This document shows positions 8,614-17,151 of a DNA stretch of 64,000 bases, piece after piece. The notes below the pieces were generated by a model, which was given only the letters and a program-made list of their open reading frames with translations, did no database searches and was not told the DNA's origin. Numbering within the stretch: position 1 is the first letter of the stretch; every line of letters begins with the position of its first letter. The translations under genes were made by a program, and so were the position numbers. Origin of the DNA: Deltaproteobacteria bacterium GWB2_55_19. GTDB lineage: Bacteria > Desulfobacterota > GWC2-55-46. Location: NCBI GenBank assembly GCA_001797465.1, contig MGPQ01000012.1, positions 177,667-241,666 of the forward strand, read 5' to 3'.

Positions 8614-9597
8614 ATGATGCTGATTTCCATTGTGCTGTCATTCAGGAACGAGGAGGCGAACATCCCGGAGCTCGTAAGGAGGTTACAGAAGGCCCTTAAG
8701 GCGACCGGGTGCGCGTATGAGTTGATATTCGTCAACGACGCCTCGACGGACGGCTCGCAGAGGCTCCTCATGGAACTCAGGAAAAACGACGCCGCGATAA
8801 AGATAATCAACATGTCGAGGAGGTTCGGCTCGACCCCGTGCGTCCTCGCCGGGATGAGGCTTGCCAAGGGTGACGCGGTCATCTACATGGACACCGATCT
8901 CCAGGACCCGCCGGAGCTCATACCCGAGCTCGTCTCCAAATGGAAGGAAGGGGCCGACGTAGTATACACCACAAGGGTCGCGAGGGACGGGGAGAACCCC
9001 CTGAAGATGTGGATAACGAAGAAGGCGTACAGAGTGTTGAGGCTCTTCTCCGAAATAGACCTTCCGGTCGACTCCGGAGATTTTAAACTGCTCGACAGGA
9101 GGGTCGTGAAAGAGGTCCTGAAACTCAAGGAAAAAGACGCCTTCATGCGCGGGCTCGTCTCGTGGGTAGGGTTCAGGCAGGTACAGGTGTTCTATTCGAG
9201 GGAAAAGAGGTTCGCGGGTGACACACACTACCCGTTCTTCGGGCTCGGCCCGATAAGCGCGTTCACCTCAGGGCTCACGTCTTTCTCACTCGCGCCATTG
9301 AGCCTCTCGCTCATCATAGGATTCCTCGTATCAGTCGGCGCGTTCATGTACCTTGTTGCGATCATCGTAATGAAGTTCATGGACATGAACCTCCCTGGCT
9401 GGTCTGCGATAATGGCCACCATGCTCTTCCTCGGCGGCACACAGCTTTTTACCGTCGGCATACTCGGTATCTACATCGGACGCATATATAACGAGAACAA
9501 AAAAAGGCCCAACTACATAATCGAGAGCACGTCCGGGTTTGAACAAGCCAAAGACGCGGACCTGACAGACGACATGAGACTGCGGCTCTATCGCTGA
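8614..9597 (+). CDS. GtrB/ArnC-type polyprenyl-phosphate glycosyltransferase
   Basis: A 327-residue GT2 enzyme with two C-terminal membrane helices (about residues 227-255 and 265-290), the layout of dolichyl- and undecaprenyl-phosphate glycosyltransferases such as ArnC, GtrB and YfdH. Motifs are VLSFRNEEANI at the N terminus, VNDASTDGSQ for the nucleotide site and MDTDLQDPPE, which gives the DXD metal site. Relatives load a single sugar on polyprenyl phosphate for later transfer in the periplasm by GT-C enzymes; the next gene encodes such an enzyme, so the pair may form a donor-acceptor system. Two adjacent ATGs (8614, 8617) follow ACGGAGGCC. Confidence 0.9.
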   Translation: MMLISIVLSFRNEEANIPELVRRLQKALKATGCAYELIFVNDASTDGSQRLLMELRKNDAAIKIINMSRRFGSTPCVLAGMRLAKGDAVIYMDTDLQDPPELIPELVSKWKEGADVVYTTRVARDGENPLKMWITKKAYRVLRLFSEIDLPVDSGDFKLLDRRVVKEVLKLKEKDAFMRGLVSWVGFRQVQVFYSREKRFAGDTHYPFFGLGPISAFTSGLTSFSLAPLSLSLIIGFLVSVGAFMYLVAIIVMKFMDMNLPGWSAIMATMLFLGGTQLFTVGILGIYIGRIYNENKKRPNYIIESTSGFEQAKDADLTDDMRLRLYR

Positions 9598-9685
9598 TGG
9601 GCAGATGGGGGTGTTAGGGTGGGCATAACAGGGGCGGCGCGTTTGCTTTAATAGGCGAAAAGGCGGAAGTGAATCAACGCGGGTG

Positions 9686-11344
9686 ATGAAATCCATGAGC
9701 AATCCAATAGACAAAGTACCGGCGAACGACAAAAAGGGCTGGGATGAAACAGCGGAGCGCACTCTCCCATTCGCAAAATGCCGGTCGCTTTCCATATCTG
9801 CCGCCCTTTATCTCGCCTTAGCGTCGCCTTTCCTGTTACAGCTCCCGATGCACGAGGAGGTAATACACATCAGGGACACCGCGAGCTGGGGAAGGGCGCT
9901 CGCCTACTATTGCCACCCGCCGCTGTACGCGCTACTGGGGAAAGCCGCACGGACCCTGTTGGGAGACAGTTTTCTCTCGCTCTATTTCCTGGGGGCCGCT
10001 TCCGCGGTCTTAAGCCTCTTTTTTCTCTGGAGGATCATGAAGGCGCTTGATATGGGCGGGGTGGCGCCTTTTGCACTCGCGTTCATCGCCATTATGCCGC
10101 CCTTTGTCCACGGCTCGCTCCTCCTTGAGATGGAGCCGGTTGTGCTGACCCCGCTTCTATTAGTTGCTCTGCTCTACTACATAAGGGCGCCAACAAACAA
10201 TAAAGACGCGGCCTTTTACCTCAAGGCAGGTTTCCTCGTGGGGCTCGCCATGTGGGCAAAATACTTTTTTACCCCGTTTCTCCTCGTTTTCTCAATATTT
10301 GCCTATGAGGCGTCAACAGGCGTCAATATCAAGAGGGCATTAAGGAACTCGGCCCTCACCCTGTTGTCAGCCCTTGTCACGTTCGTCCCGTTTTACCTCG
10401 CGTACGCCTATTTTTTCATAGACGGCCCCAACTCCTTCGAATTCATCGCCCTCAATAAAACTCAAGAAGGCGCGCCGCTATTTGCCTCAGGCGTGGCGTT
10501 CTTCTCGCCGCTTACGAAGATCATGGCGATGACGTTCTGGCTGAGCCCTTTTTTTGTAGCGCTATTCGTAATTGCCGCAATCAGTTCCGTTACGGGATGG
10601 AGGCGCGGCGGCGTGGAAAATCTCATCCTGATTCTCATAGCTTCAATATTCTTTTTTTATCTACTCCTGCACCCGTACCCCTTCGGAGAGCTTAAATATT
10701 TTTACCCCATATACCCGCTATCGGCCCTCTTTGTTTTTATTTTCCTCAGGCGCGAATTAATTGAGATGCGTTTCGCTCCGGCGTTGCTTGTCGTTGCCGT
10801 CTCAGCAGTCCTCTTTTATATGATTGCGGACGACCCCCTGTATGAAACGCTTTTGCGTTACAGGGCCCGCGATTATACGGGGCTCGCCTCTTATCTCCTT
10901 GTCTACACGGCGATGAACGCGGCGGTCTTTGCAATGGCTCGCCTTTTTTGCGGATGTCGCGCAGGAATGACGGCTCGAAGCACGCTTGTCGCGCTCTCCA
11001 TCGCATCCTTCCTCTCTCTCTTTGCGTCACAGGCGACAGGTCAGTACCAGACAAGGGTCCAGTACGGCGAGACCGGCGCAAAAGAGACGATAGGGTTTGT
11101 AAGGGCGGCAATCCCGTCCTGGAACGCGGTAGTCATCCCCGGCGACATAATGTACTACACAGGGATGGAATTCAGTAAGACAGGGTCCCTGACGGCCCTT
11201 TCCAGCGATCTGAACAATTGGGACTGGATAATCGAGAGAAGGGTCAATTTTGCGAGGCTCGCACCTGATCAGGTGCGGAAGATCGACCTGGCCTTCGAGC
11301 CTGTGATGGATCTTGGTTCTTATCAGATATACAGAAAGAGGTAA
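9686..11344 (+). CDS. GT-C (family 39/ArnT-like) membrane glycosyltransferase
   Basis: About 552 residues with roughly ten or eleven membrane segments and a C-terminal periplasmic tail. The first periplasmic loop contains MHEEVIHIRDTASWGR and later YYCHPPLYAL, the acidic and HPP pattern of PMT/ArnT-type transferases. These use polyprenyl-phosphate sugars in the periplasm to decorate lipids, polysaccharides or proteins. The gene just upstream encodes a polyprenyl-phosphate glycosyltransferase, which fits a two-step decoration route. GTG 9683, ATG 9686 and ATG 9698 are all possible starts; none has a strong ribosome site. The acceptor cannot be read from sequence. Confidence 0.8.
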   Translation: MKSMSNPIDKVPANDKKGWDETAERTLPFAKCRSLSISAALYLALASPFLLQLPMHEEVIHIRDTASWGRALAYYCHPPLYALLGKAARTLLGDSFLSLYFLGAASAVLSLFFLWRIMKALDMGGVAPFALAFIAIMPPFVHGSLLLEMEPVVLTPLLLVALLYYIRAPTNNKDAAFYLKAGFLVGLAMWAKYFFTPFLLVFSIFAYEASTGVNIKRALRNSALTLLSALVTFVPFYLAYAYFFIDGPNSFEFIALNKTQEGAPLFASGVAFFSPLTKIMAMTFWLSPFFVALFVIAAISSVTGWRRGGVENLILILIASIFFFYLLLHPYPFGELKYFYPIYPLSALFVFIFLRRELIEMRFAPALLVVAVSAVLFYMIADDPLYETLLRYRARDYTGLASYLLVYTAMNAAVFAMARLFCGCRAGMTARSTLVALSIASFLSLFASQATGQYQTRVQYGETGAKETIGFVRAAIPSWNAVVIPGDIMYYTGMEFSKTGSLTALSSDLNNWDWIIERRVNFARLAPDQVRKIDLAFEPVMDLGSYQIYRKR

Positions 11345-11378
11345 GGCGGCCGGCGTTCTTTTTGGCGAATTCGGCATT

Positions 11379-11388
11379 GGAGGAGAGG
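11379..11388 (+). promoter_or_regulatory. Ribosome binding site selecting a GTG start
   Basis: GGAGGAGAGG lies directly before GTG 11392 and decides between this start and a TTG at 11362 for the polymerase-like gene. Confidence 0.6.
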
Positions 11389-11391
11389 CAA

Positions 11392-12789
11392 GTGGCTAAA
11401 GGGGTAAGAGAGGCGAGCCAACAGGCGACTGGAGCGCTTGGAGACAGCGTGGCGGGCCGCTTCCAAGGTACGCTGTTTTATCCCCTGACGGGTGCTTCCC
11501 GCGCAAACCCCAGGTTCGCTCTTACCCTAGTCTTCATAGCCTCAGCTTTCGTTATGTCGAACGACAATGCGCTGAAGTTGGGCTCGATAAGCGCCGCATC
11601 CCTCACTTCCGTTGCCATGCTCGCGGTATCCATCGTCGAGGCGCTCGCAAAAGGCTCGTTCGACCCCAAGCCCCATCCGCTGCAGGCGCCTTTGTTTCTC
11701 ATATTCATATGGGCGTCCATCTCCCTAATGCTATCGAGCCTCATCCCCGGGAAGGCCTTCCCGGCTGAGACCTACGCACTGCCCTGGGCCGTCGGCATCA
11801 ACTCCCCGGAGTACAGGGGGTTTTCGTTCCTCATAAGGCTCTTCCTTTCGATATTCGCAATCGACTTCGTCATATCGGCCCTGAGCGACAGGAAGAGGAT
11901 CGCTACCGCCATCAACTTTGCCATACTGCTCCATGCAACGGCCGTCTGCTTCGGGCTGTTGCAGTTCATCTTATATGCGGCCGCGGGCGTAAGGCTTGGG
12001 AGCGTGATCACAGTCCCTTTTTTGAGGATAGGAGGATACGTCGGAGAGCCGCAGACCTACGGCCTCCTGCTCGTTACGATGACATTTCCGGTTATCGGCG
12101 CGATACGGTACGGCTACGAGGGTTGCCGATACTCCAAGCGGACGCTAAAGCTCATACTCTCGCTTACGGCCATCGCGCTCGCCCTTACTTTTTCGGTATC
12201 GATGATATTGAGCGTTCTTTCAGCCCTCCTGATATTCAGAAAAGGCGTCAAGGGGAGGACGCTCGTCAAGGCCGCTCTTTTCACAGGTGTCATCATATAC
12301 TCGTTCCATGAGTTCGTAAGCTCGGCGATAACCGGCAAGCTCATCAGCGAGGCGCTTACCATTAACAGCAGGACCCTTACCTGGAAGATAGGCATGGAGA
12401 TGATAGCGGACAACCTGGTTACAGGCGTTGGCATAGGCCAATCGCCTCTGCTTACAAAGGCCGTATCAGGGTCCATAAACTTAAACTTCGATTCGCTTGA
12501 CTTCGAGGCCTTCAGGGTGGCGATACTCAACTCGTACATCGAGTGGACCGCCGAGACAGGCGTCATAGGGCTCGCGCTCCTCGTCTTCGCCGGATCAAGG
12601 ATTTATTCTCTCGGAAAGGGAATGTCCTCGAAAGAGTCGGATTTCGTCAGGTTCTCATTCGGCGGCTCGCTCGTTGCGCTTGCGATCTCGGCCAATTCCT
12701 ACGGGTCGATATTCTACATCGGATGCTTCAATCTTCTCATAGCCATGTATGTGGCTGGCATGATGGCCTTCAAAAATGGCAAATCTTAG
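11392..12789 (+). CDS. O-antigen ligase/Wzy-type polymerase
   Basis: A 465-residue protein with ten or more membrane segments and the Wzy_C/O-antigen ligase signature: a periplasmic loop with SRTLTWKIGMEMIADN, then VTGVGIGQSPL, then YIEWTAETGVIGLAL. Family members polymerise repeat units or ligate glycan to an acceptor at the periplasmic face. No other polymerase is visible in the locus, so I lean towards the Wzy role. I chose GTG 11392 because GGAGGAGAGG ends three bases upstream; TTG 11362 would add ten residues but has no ribosome site. A promoter-like site follows within 20 bases of the stop. Confidence 0.85.
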   Translation: MAKGVREASQQATGALGDSVAGRFQGTLFYPLTGASRANPRFALTLVFIASAFVMSNDNALKLGSISAASLTSVAMLAVSIVEALAKGSFDPKPHPLQAPLFLIFIWASISLMLSSLIPGKAFPAETYALPWAVGINSPEYRGFSFLIRLFLSIFAIDFVISALSDRKRIATAINFAILLHATAVCFGLLQFILYAAAGVRLGSVITVPFLRIGGYVGEPQTYGLLLVTMTFPVIGAIRYGYEGCRYSKRTLKLILSLTAIALALTFSVSMILSVLSALLIFRKGVKGRTLVKAALFTGVIIYSFHEFVSSAITGKLISEALTINSRTLTWKIGMEMIADNLVTGVGIGQSPLLTKAVSGSINLNFDSLDFEAFRVAILNSYIEWTAETGVIGLALLVFAGSRIYSLGKGMSSKESDFVRFSFGGSLVALAISANSYGSIFYIGCFNLLIAMYVAGMMAFKNGKS

Positions 12790-12802
12790 TTTAATATTTT
12801 AC

Positions 12803-12830
12803 TTTACATTTTAATAAAGGATGCTATAAT
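12803..12830 (+). promoter_or_regulatory. Sigma-70-type promoter
   Basis: TTTACA (12803-12808), a 16-base spacer, then a perfect TATAAT (12825-12830) in an AT-rich stretch between the polymerase-like gene and the GT9 gene. Transcription would start near 12837, leaving a leader of about 160 bases or more. It is among the best promoter matches in the polysaccharide locus and implies a second transcription unit covering the GT9, radical SAM and later genes. Confidence 0.6.
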
Positions 12831-12836
12831 CGACTT

Positions 12837-12996
12837 AATTGAAATTCAATGTTAAGCCGGGTGGGTCTCTCAACTACCCCCGGCGCTCGATCTCCCTGAA
12901 ACTCCCCGACTCACACCTTCGACCTTCATCTGAGCCTTAAAGCCAACCACCTGGAAAACACAACTTTGTCCCCTGGGACAGACGTCTGTTTTTTTT
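12837..12996 (+). ncRNA. Candidate structured leader or small RNA
   Basis: This non-coding stretch follows the promoter at 12803. It has an imperfect hairpin made from GCCGGGTGGGT (from about 12855) and ACTACCCCCGGC, then a pyrimidine-rich unstructured part. It ends with GTCCCCTGGGAC and ACAGACGTCTGT directly followed by a run of eight T. The end looks like an intrinsic terminator, so the product could be a small RNA of about 160 bases or an attenuator for the GT9 operon. It does not resemble 6S, SRP RNA, tmRNA or a riboswitch that I know. Secondary structure was judged by eye. Confidence 0.3.
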
Positions 12997-14287
12997 GCAC
13001 AGCCGTCTCACCCGTCCATTGGCGTTAATCAAAGCCGTATCCGGGGGCGCATTGCACAGATATTCGTTTATCTCAAGATCGATCGCGCTGTCGCTCGGCT
13101 CATATGCGCAGTCTCTCCTGCACAGGGCATACGAGCGGCTCATGCCGGTCGCCGCTATGAACGGCGATCTCCTTATCGTCCAGCTCGGACAGATAGGCGA
13201 TTTTGTGCTCACCATTCGCCTCATAGAGGCCCTCAAGAAAAAACACGGAGACTCCATACGCGTCTCAGTCCTCATCGATTCGATAAACTCAAACCTCGCC
13301 CGAACTTGCGAGGGGATAGAGAATACATACGTCTACGACTCCGAAAAATACTCCAGGTCTCAAAAAAGAACGGCCTTTCCGGCAAGGGCGCTTTCCGGCA
13401 ATGCATTCAATTGCGCGCTCTGGCTACGTGGCGACATGCGGACATTCAGGTGGCTTGTCGCCGGCAGGGTGCCTGTAAGGAGTGTCGCCGTCTTCCCGAA
13501 CCCCATGAGGTCTTCCTGGATGTCCCTGATCGGGCGTCCAGGCAAGGCGCCTGTAAATGGAGCCGGAGGGCCCATCGGCAAAATTCGGATAGGCATGAAC
13601 AAGCGCGGTAATGGAAAGACATACCCGCACTTCGTTAACTCGCTCATGGAGTCAGGAGGGATCGATGGGCATGAAGTGGAAGGACAGGCACTCTCTCCAA
13701 AGGCGGCCCTGAAAGACCGGGCAACGGGAGAGCGGCATGACGACAGGGTATTCATCCATATCGGCTCAGGAGGGGAGCTCCGGAGATGGCCTGAGGAGAG
13801 GTTCGCCGAAGTATCCAAAAGGCTCCTTGAACTCGACGGAAAGTTGAGCATTACCCTTATCGGGGCAAAGTCGGATTACGAAAGGGCGGGAAGGGTCTTG
13901 GCGCGCATCAAGCACCCAGCAGGGCGCGTGGTAAACGGCTGCGGGGCCTTCGAGATAGCCGGACTGAAGGCGGTCTTTGAGAAAGGCTCCCTTTTCATAG
14001 GTCTTGACAGCGGACCGATGCACATCGCGGCCTTTGCGGGCATCCCCGTGGTGGCGCTCATGGGGCCGCAGTCGCCGGAGGTCTTCGGGCCGAGATCAGC
14101 CGGCCGCGAAAGGGTCGTATACAAGGCATATCCCTGCTCCCCGTGCTGGCAATTCGCATGCGTGCACAATACTGGAGGAGGCGCGGGCAGGTGCATTTCC
14201 GACATAACCGCTGAAGAGGTCTTCATTGAGGCGAAGTCGCTGCTTAAGGGAGGGACGTCGATTGAAGAGGATACTGCTACTTTATAA
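12995..14287 (+). CDS. Family 9 glycosyltransferase (heptosyltransferase-like)
   Basis: Up to 430 residues. The core begins DLLIVQLGQIGDFVLTIRLIEAL, the N-terminal motif of GT9 enzymes such as WaaC, WaaF and WaaQ. The C-terminal half has HIGSGGELRRWPEERF and LFIGLDSGPMHIAAFAGIP, then LMGPQSPEVFGP, the donor-binding signature. Family members transfer heptose or related sugars to LPS cores or glycans in the cytoplasm. The start is unclear: TTG 12995 lies in a T-run, TTG 13019 is possible, and ATG 13142 or 13157 would start close to the conserved domain. The four cysteines near the C terminus (CSPCWQFAC and GRC) are frequent in GT9 proteins from anaerobes. It overlaps the next gene. Confidence 0.87.
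   Translation: MHSRLTRPLALIKAVSGGALHRYSFISRSIALSLGSYAQSLLHRAYERLMPVAAMNGDLLIVQLGQIGDFVLTIRLIEALKKKHGDSIRVSVLIDSINSNLARTCEGIENTYVYDSEKYSRSQKRTAFPARALSGNAFNCALWLRGDMRTFRWLVAGRVPVRSVAVFPNPMRSSWMSLIGRPGKAPVNGAGGPIGKIRIGMNKRGNGKTYPHFVNSLMESGGIDGHEVEGQALSPKAALKDRATGERHDDRVFIHIGSGGELRRWPEERFAEVSKRLLELDGKLSITLIGAKSDYERAGRVLARIKHPAGRVVNGCGAFEIAGLKAVFEKGSLFIGLDSGPMHIAAFAGIPVVALMGPQSPEVFGPRSAGRERVVYKAYPCSPCWQFACVHNTGGGAGRCISDITAEEVFIEAKSLLKGGTSIEEDTATL
14246..14255 (+). promoter_or_regulatory. Ribosome binding site selecting a TTG start
   Basis: AAGGGAGGGA inside the end of the GT9 gene, placed correctly for TTG 14262 of the third radical SAM gene. Confidence 0.55.
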
Positions 14288-15704
14288 TGTCTATTCCGAT
14301 GAGCTCGGGTCGAGCAGGCCGCCGCTAGGCACCGGCTATCTCGCCGAGGCGCTGAGTGAGGGGAGTGTCGATTACGATGTGATCGACATGAAGCTCGGCT
14401 ACTCGGAAGACGACGTGATCGAGAGGGTAAGGAAAGGCGGCTACGACTGCGTCGGGACAACCGTATACACCGTGGGGCACAAGAGGTTCTTCGGCCTCCT
14501 CGGCGCGATCAAGGACGCTTGCCCCGGTGTCGCGACCATCGCGGGCGGCCCTCATGTGACGATTCTCGGCGCTAAGATACTTGAAGAATATCCGAAGGTC
14601 GATATCGCGTTCACCGGAGAGGCCGAGCGCTCGCTCGTCCGTTACCTCAAGGGCGAGGAGCCGTCCTCCATACCCGGCGTCGTGCACAGGGACGGGGCTA
14701 AGGGCGTATGCGCTAACCCTTTAGAGAGGCCCGGCGACCTCGACGCCATAGGCTGGCCACGGTATGAAAAATTCGAGCTTCATAAATACGCGAACGAGAT
14801 GGGCGTTATCACGTCCCGCGGGTGCCCGTACTCGTGCATATTCTGCTCGGTCGGGCTCACGCTCGGAAAAGAGATAAGGACGAGGTCGATAGAGGGCATA
14901 GGCTCTGAGCTCGAATTCTGGTACGCGAAGGGCACGCGCATATTCAACTTCCTCGACGACAACTTTACCTTTTATAGAGAACGGGTATTCGCCCTCTGCG
15001 ACGAGATAGAGAAGCGGGGGCTCAAGGGCATCACCTTGAGGGCGTCTAACGGCATAAGGGCCGATAAGATCGAGCGGGAGATGCTTGTGCGCATGAAGGA
15101 GGCCGGCTTCAAGAGCTTCGGCATTGGCGTTGAGGCCGGTAATGACAAGGTCCTTAAGACCCTCAAAAAGGGCGAGACGATGGCGGAGATAGAGTCGGCG
15201 ATAAAGTTAAGCTGTGAGCTCGGGTTCGAGGTCTCGCTCTTTTTCGTATACGGCACTCCGGGGGAGACCGTCGAAGACATAGAAGACTCAATAAAAATAG
15301 CGCGGAAGTACCCGGTATTCAAGGCTGACTTTTACAACCTGATGCCCTTTCCGGGGACCGCGCTCTGGGACTGGGTTGAGGGAAAAAAGGCTTGGACCGC
15401 CGACCCGCTCGAACTCCTTGACAGCATGGACAAGAACTTGCGGTTCTCCAAGAAAACAGGCAAACCTTTCTTCACTACCCCCGAGCTATCCCTTGAGGAC
15501 AGGGAGGCGCTCGCGAAAAGGCTCCGAGACGTTACGCTGAATATCCAGAAAAAAGGGATAGAGAGGGTCTTTGAGAGGTACGGATTACTTAAGTACCCGC
15601 TCTCGTATATCGGCTCCACGATGGCCTTCCAGAGGCTCTTCTTCAATAACAACACCTTGAGGAAGCTATCCGACAAGGTCCGTTTCAGGGGAGGGACACG
15701 ATGA
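14262..15704 (+). CDS. B12-binding-type radical SAM protein 3
   Basis: A 480-residue protein starting at TTG 14262, chosen because AAGGGAGGGA lies seven bases upstream and the product then begins KRILLLYN; a TTG at 14226 would add 12 unconserved residues. The cobalamin-type domain covers about residues 1-170, with PPLGTGYLAEAL, IAGGPHVTILG and AFTGEAERS. The radical SAM motif SRGCPYSCIFC gives C188, C192 and C195, then FLDDNFTF, GIGVEAGND and YGTPGETVED. It overlaps the GT9 gene by 26 bases and the next radical SAM gene by four (ATGA), so the pair is translationally coupled. The substrate is unknown; relatives modify lipids, cofactors and natural products by radical chemistry. Confidence 0.9.
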   Translation: MKRILLLYNVYSDELGSSRPPLGTGYLAEALSEGSVDYDVIDMKLGYSEDDVIERVRKGGYDCVGTTVYTVGHKRFFGLLGAIKDACPGVATIAGGPHVTILGAKILEEYPKVDIAFTGEAERSLVRYLKGEEPSSIPGVVHRDGAKGVCANPLERPGDLDAIGWPRYEKFELHKYANEMGVITSRGCPYSCIFCSVGLTLGKEIRTRSIEGIGSELEFWYAKGTRIFNFLDDNFTFYRERVFALCDEIEKRGLKGITLRASNGIRADKIEREMLVRMKEAGFKSFGIGVEAGNDKVLKTLKKGETMAEIESAIKLSCELGFEVSLFFVYGTPGETVEDIEDSIKIARKYPVFKADFYNLMPFPGTALWDWVEGKKAWTADPLELLDSMDKNLRFSKKTGKPFFTTPELSLEDREALAKRLRDVTLNIQKKGIERVFERYGLLKYPLSYIGSTMAFQRLFFNNNTLRKLSDKVRFRGGTR

Positions 15705-17146
15705 AGGTGCTTTTCCTTAACCCGCCGTTCCTGCCGATGTACTCAAGGTTCTCGCGCTCGCCGGCCGTTACGAGGAGCGGGACGATCTATTATCCGATAT
15801 GGCACGCCTATGCCGCCGGGTTGCTCGAGGACAGAGGGCATACGGTGAAGATAGTAGACGCCCCAGCCGAAGGGCTCACAAGGGGCGAGACATTGAAGGC
15901 GATAAACGTCTTTTCCCCGGCAATAGCCGTCGTCTACACTGGAACGCCGAGCATCTACAACGACTGCTCTGTCGCCGGAGAGATAAAAGACCTCCTGCCG
16001 TCGTGCTTTGTCGTGTTGACAGGCCCTCATGTCTCGGCGCTGCCGGAGGAATCTCTCTCCCTCGACAGGCGCATCAATGCGGTAGCAAGGGGCGAGTACG
16101 ACTTAACCATAGCCGAGCTCGCGGATAGGCTCATGGAAAATGGAGGCCTTGACAGCGTCAACGGCCTCACATACAGGGCCGGAGAAACGATAATATCAAA
16201 CCCGGAACGGGCCTTTATCGAAGACCTCGACTCCCTGCCGTTCGTATCAAAGGTCTACAAAAAACACCTGAACATCAGGAACTACTTCTACGCCCACTGC
16301 AGGTATCCGGTCGTGTCCATCTTTACTTCACGAGGGTGCAACGCGCGATGCTCGTACTGCGTATACCCCGAGAAGATGTTCGGGAGGAGGCAGAGGCAGA
16401 GATCCCCGGAAAGCATCGTCTCCGAGTTTGAGTATATAGAGCGCGAGCTCCCGGGGGTGAGGGAGGTCCTGATAGACGACGACACGTTCTCGTTCAATGA
16501 AAGGCATACGATCGAGTTCTCCGAGCTGATGATAAAAAGGGGCGTAAAGGTCCCCTGGACCGTGGAGTGCCGTGCCAATCTGAGTCTTGAAACGATGCGG
16601 GCAATGAAGCGGGCCGGTTGCAGGCTCATCGTAGTCGGTTTCGAGTCGGCGGACGACGGGATATTAAGGAATATAAAAAAAGGACTTACAGTTGAGCGCA
16701 TGAGGGCCTTTGTCAAGGACGCGAGGAAGGCGGGCGTTATGCTCCATTCCTGCTTCATGGCCGGGAACCCCGGTGAGACGAAAGACACGCTTCTTAAGTC
16801 GCTTGCGTTCGCGAGAGAAATAAACGCCGATACCTGTCAGTTCTTTCCATTGATGGTTTATCCGGGGACAGAGACTTACGAGTGGGCAAGGAGGAACGGC
16901 TACCTTGAGACTACGGATTTCAGCAATTGGCTCACCATTGACGGCCTCCATAATTGCGTCGTTTCCACACCAGCGCTTTCGTCAAAAGACCTGGTCAGGT
17001 TCTGCGGACGCGCCCGCAGGGAATACTACCTGGGGCCCAGGTACCTTGCGCGTAAGCTCCTCAGGGTCTTAAGATCGCCTGAGGAGATGAAAAAGACCGT
17101 CAAATCCGCCCGCGTATTCGCAAAATACCTTTTGAGGGAGGGCTGA
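15701..17146 (+). CDS. B12-binding-type radical SAM protein 4
   Basis: A 481-residue protein. The N-terminal domain starts VLFLNPPFLP, with PIWHAYAAGLLEDRGH and LTGPHVSALPEE as cobalamin-domain landmarks. The radical SAM motif SRGCNARCSYC gives C213, C217 and C220, followed by VLIDDDTFSFN, VVGFESADD and GNPGETKDT. The combination of FLNPPF, the short Cys loop and RSPESIV resembles the HpnJ-like hopanoid-modifying subgroup, a comparison from memory. Methylation or ring contraction of a polyprenyl or sugar-lipid is therefore one possibility. It is coupled by ATGA to the preceding radical SAM gene and followed five bases later by a membrane GT2. Confidence 0.88.
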   Translation: MKVLFLNPPFLPMYSRFSRSPAVTRSGTIYYPIWHAYAAGLLEDRGHTVKIVDAPAEGLTRGETLKAINVFSPAIAVVYTGTPSIYNDCSVAGEIKDLLPSCFVVLTGPHVSALPEESLSLDRRINAVARGEYDLTIAELADRLMENGGLDSVNGLTYRAGETIISNPERAFIEDLDSLPFVSKVYKKHLNIRNYFYAHCRYPVVSIFTSRGCNARCSYCVYPEKMFGRRQRQRSPESIVSEFEYIERELPGVREVLIDDDTFSFNERHTIEFSELMIKRGVKVPWTVECRANLSLETMRAMKRAGCRLIVVGFESADDGILRNIKKGLTVERMRAFVKDARKAGVMLHSCFMAGNPGETKDTLLKSLAFAREINADTCQFFPLMVYPGTETYEWARRNGYLETTDFSNWLTIDGLHNCVVSTPALSSKDLVRFCGRARREYYLGPRYLARKLLRVLRSPEEMKKTVKSARVFAKYLLREG

Positions 17147-17151
17147 CGAAT

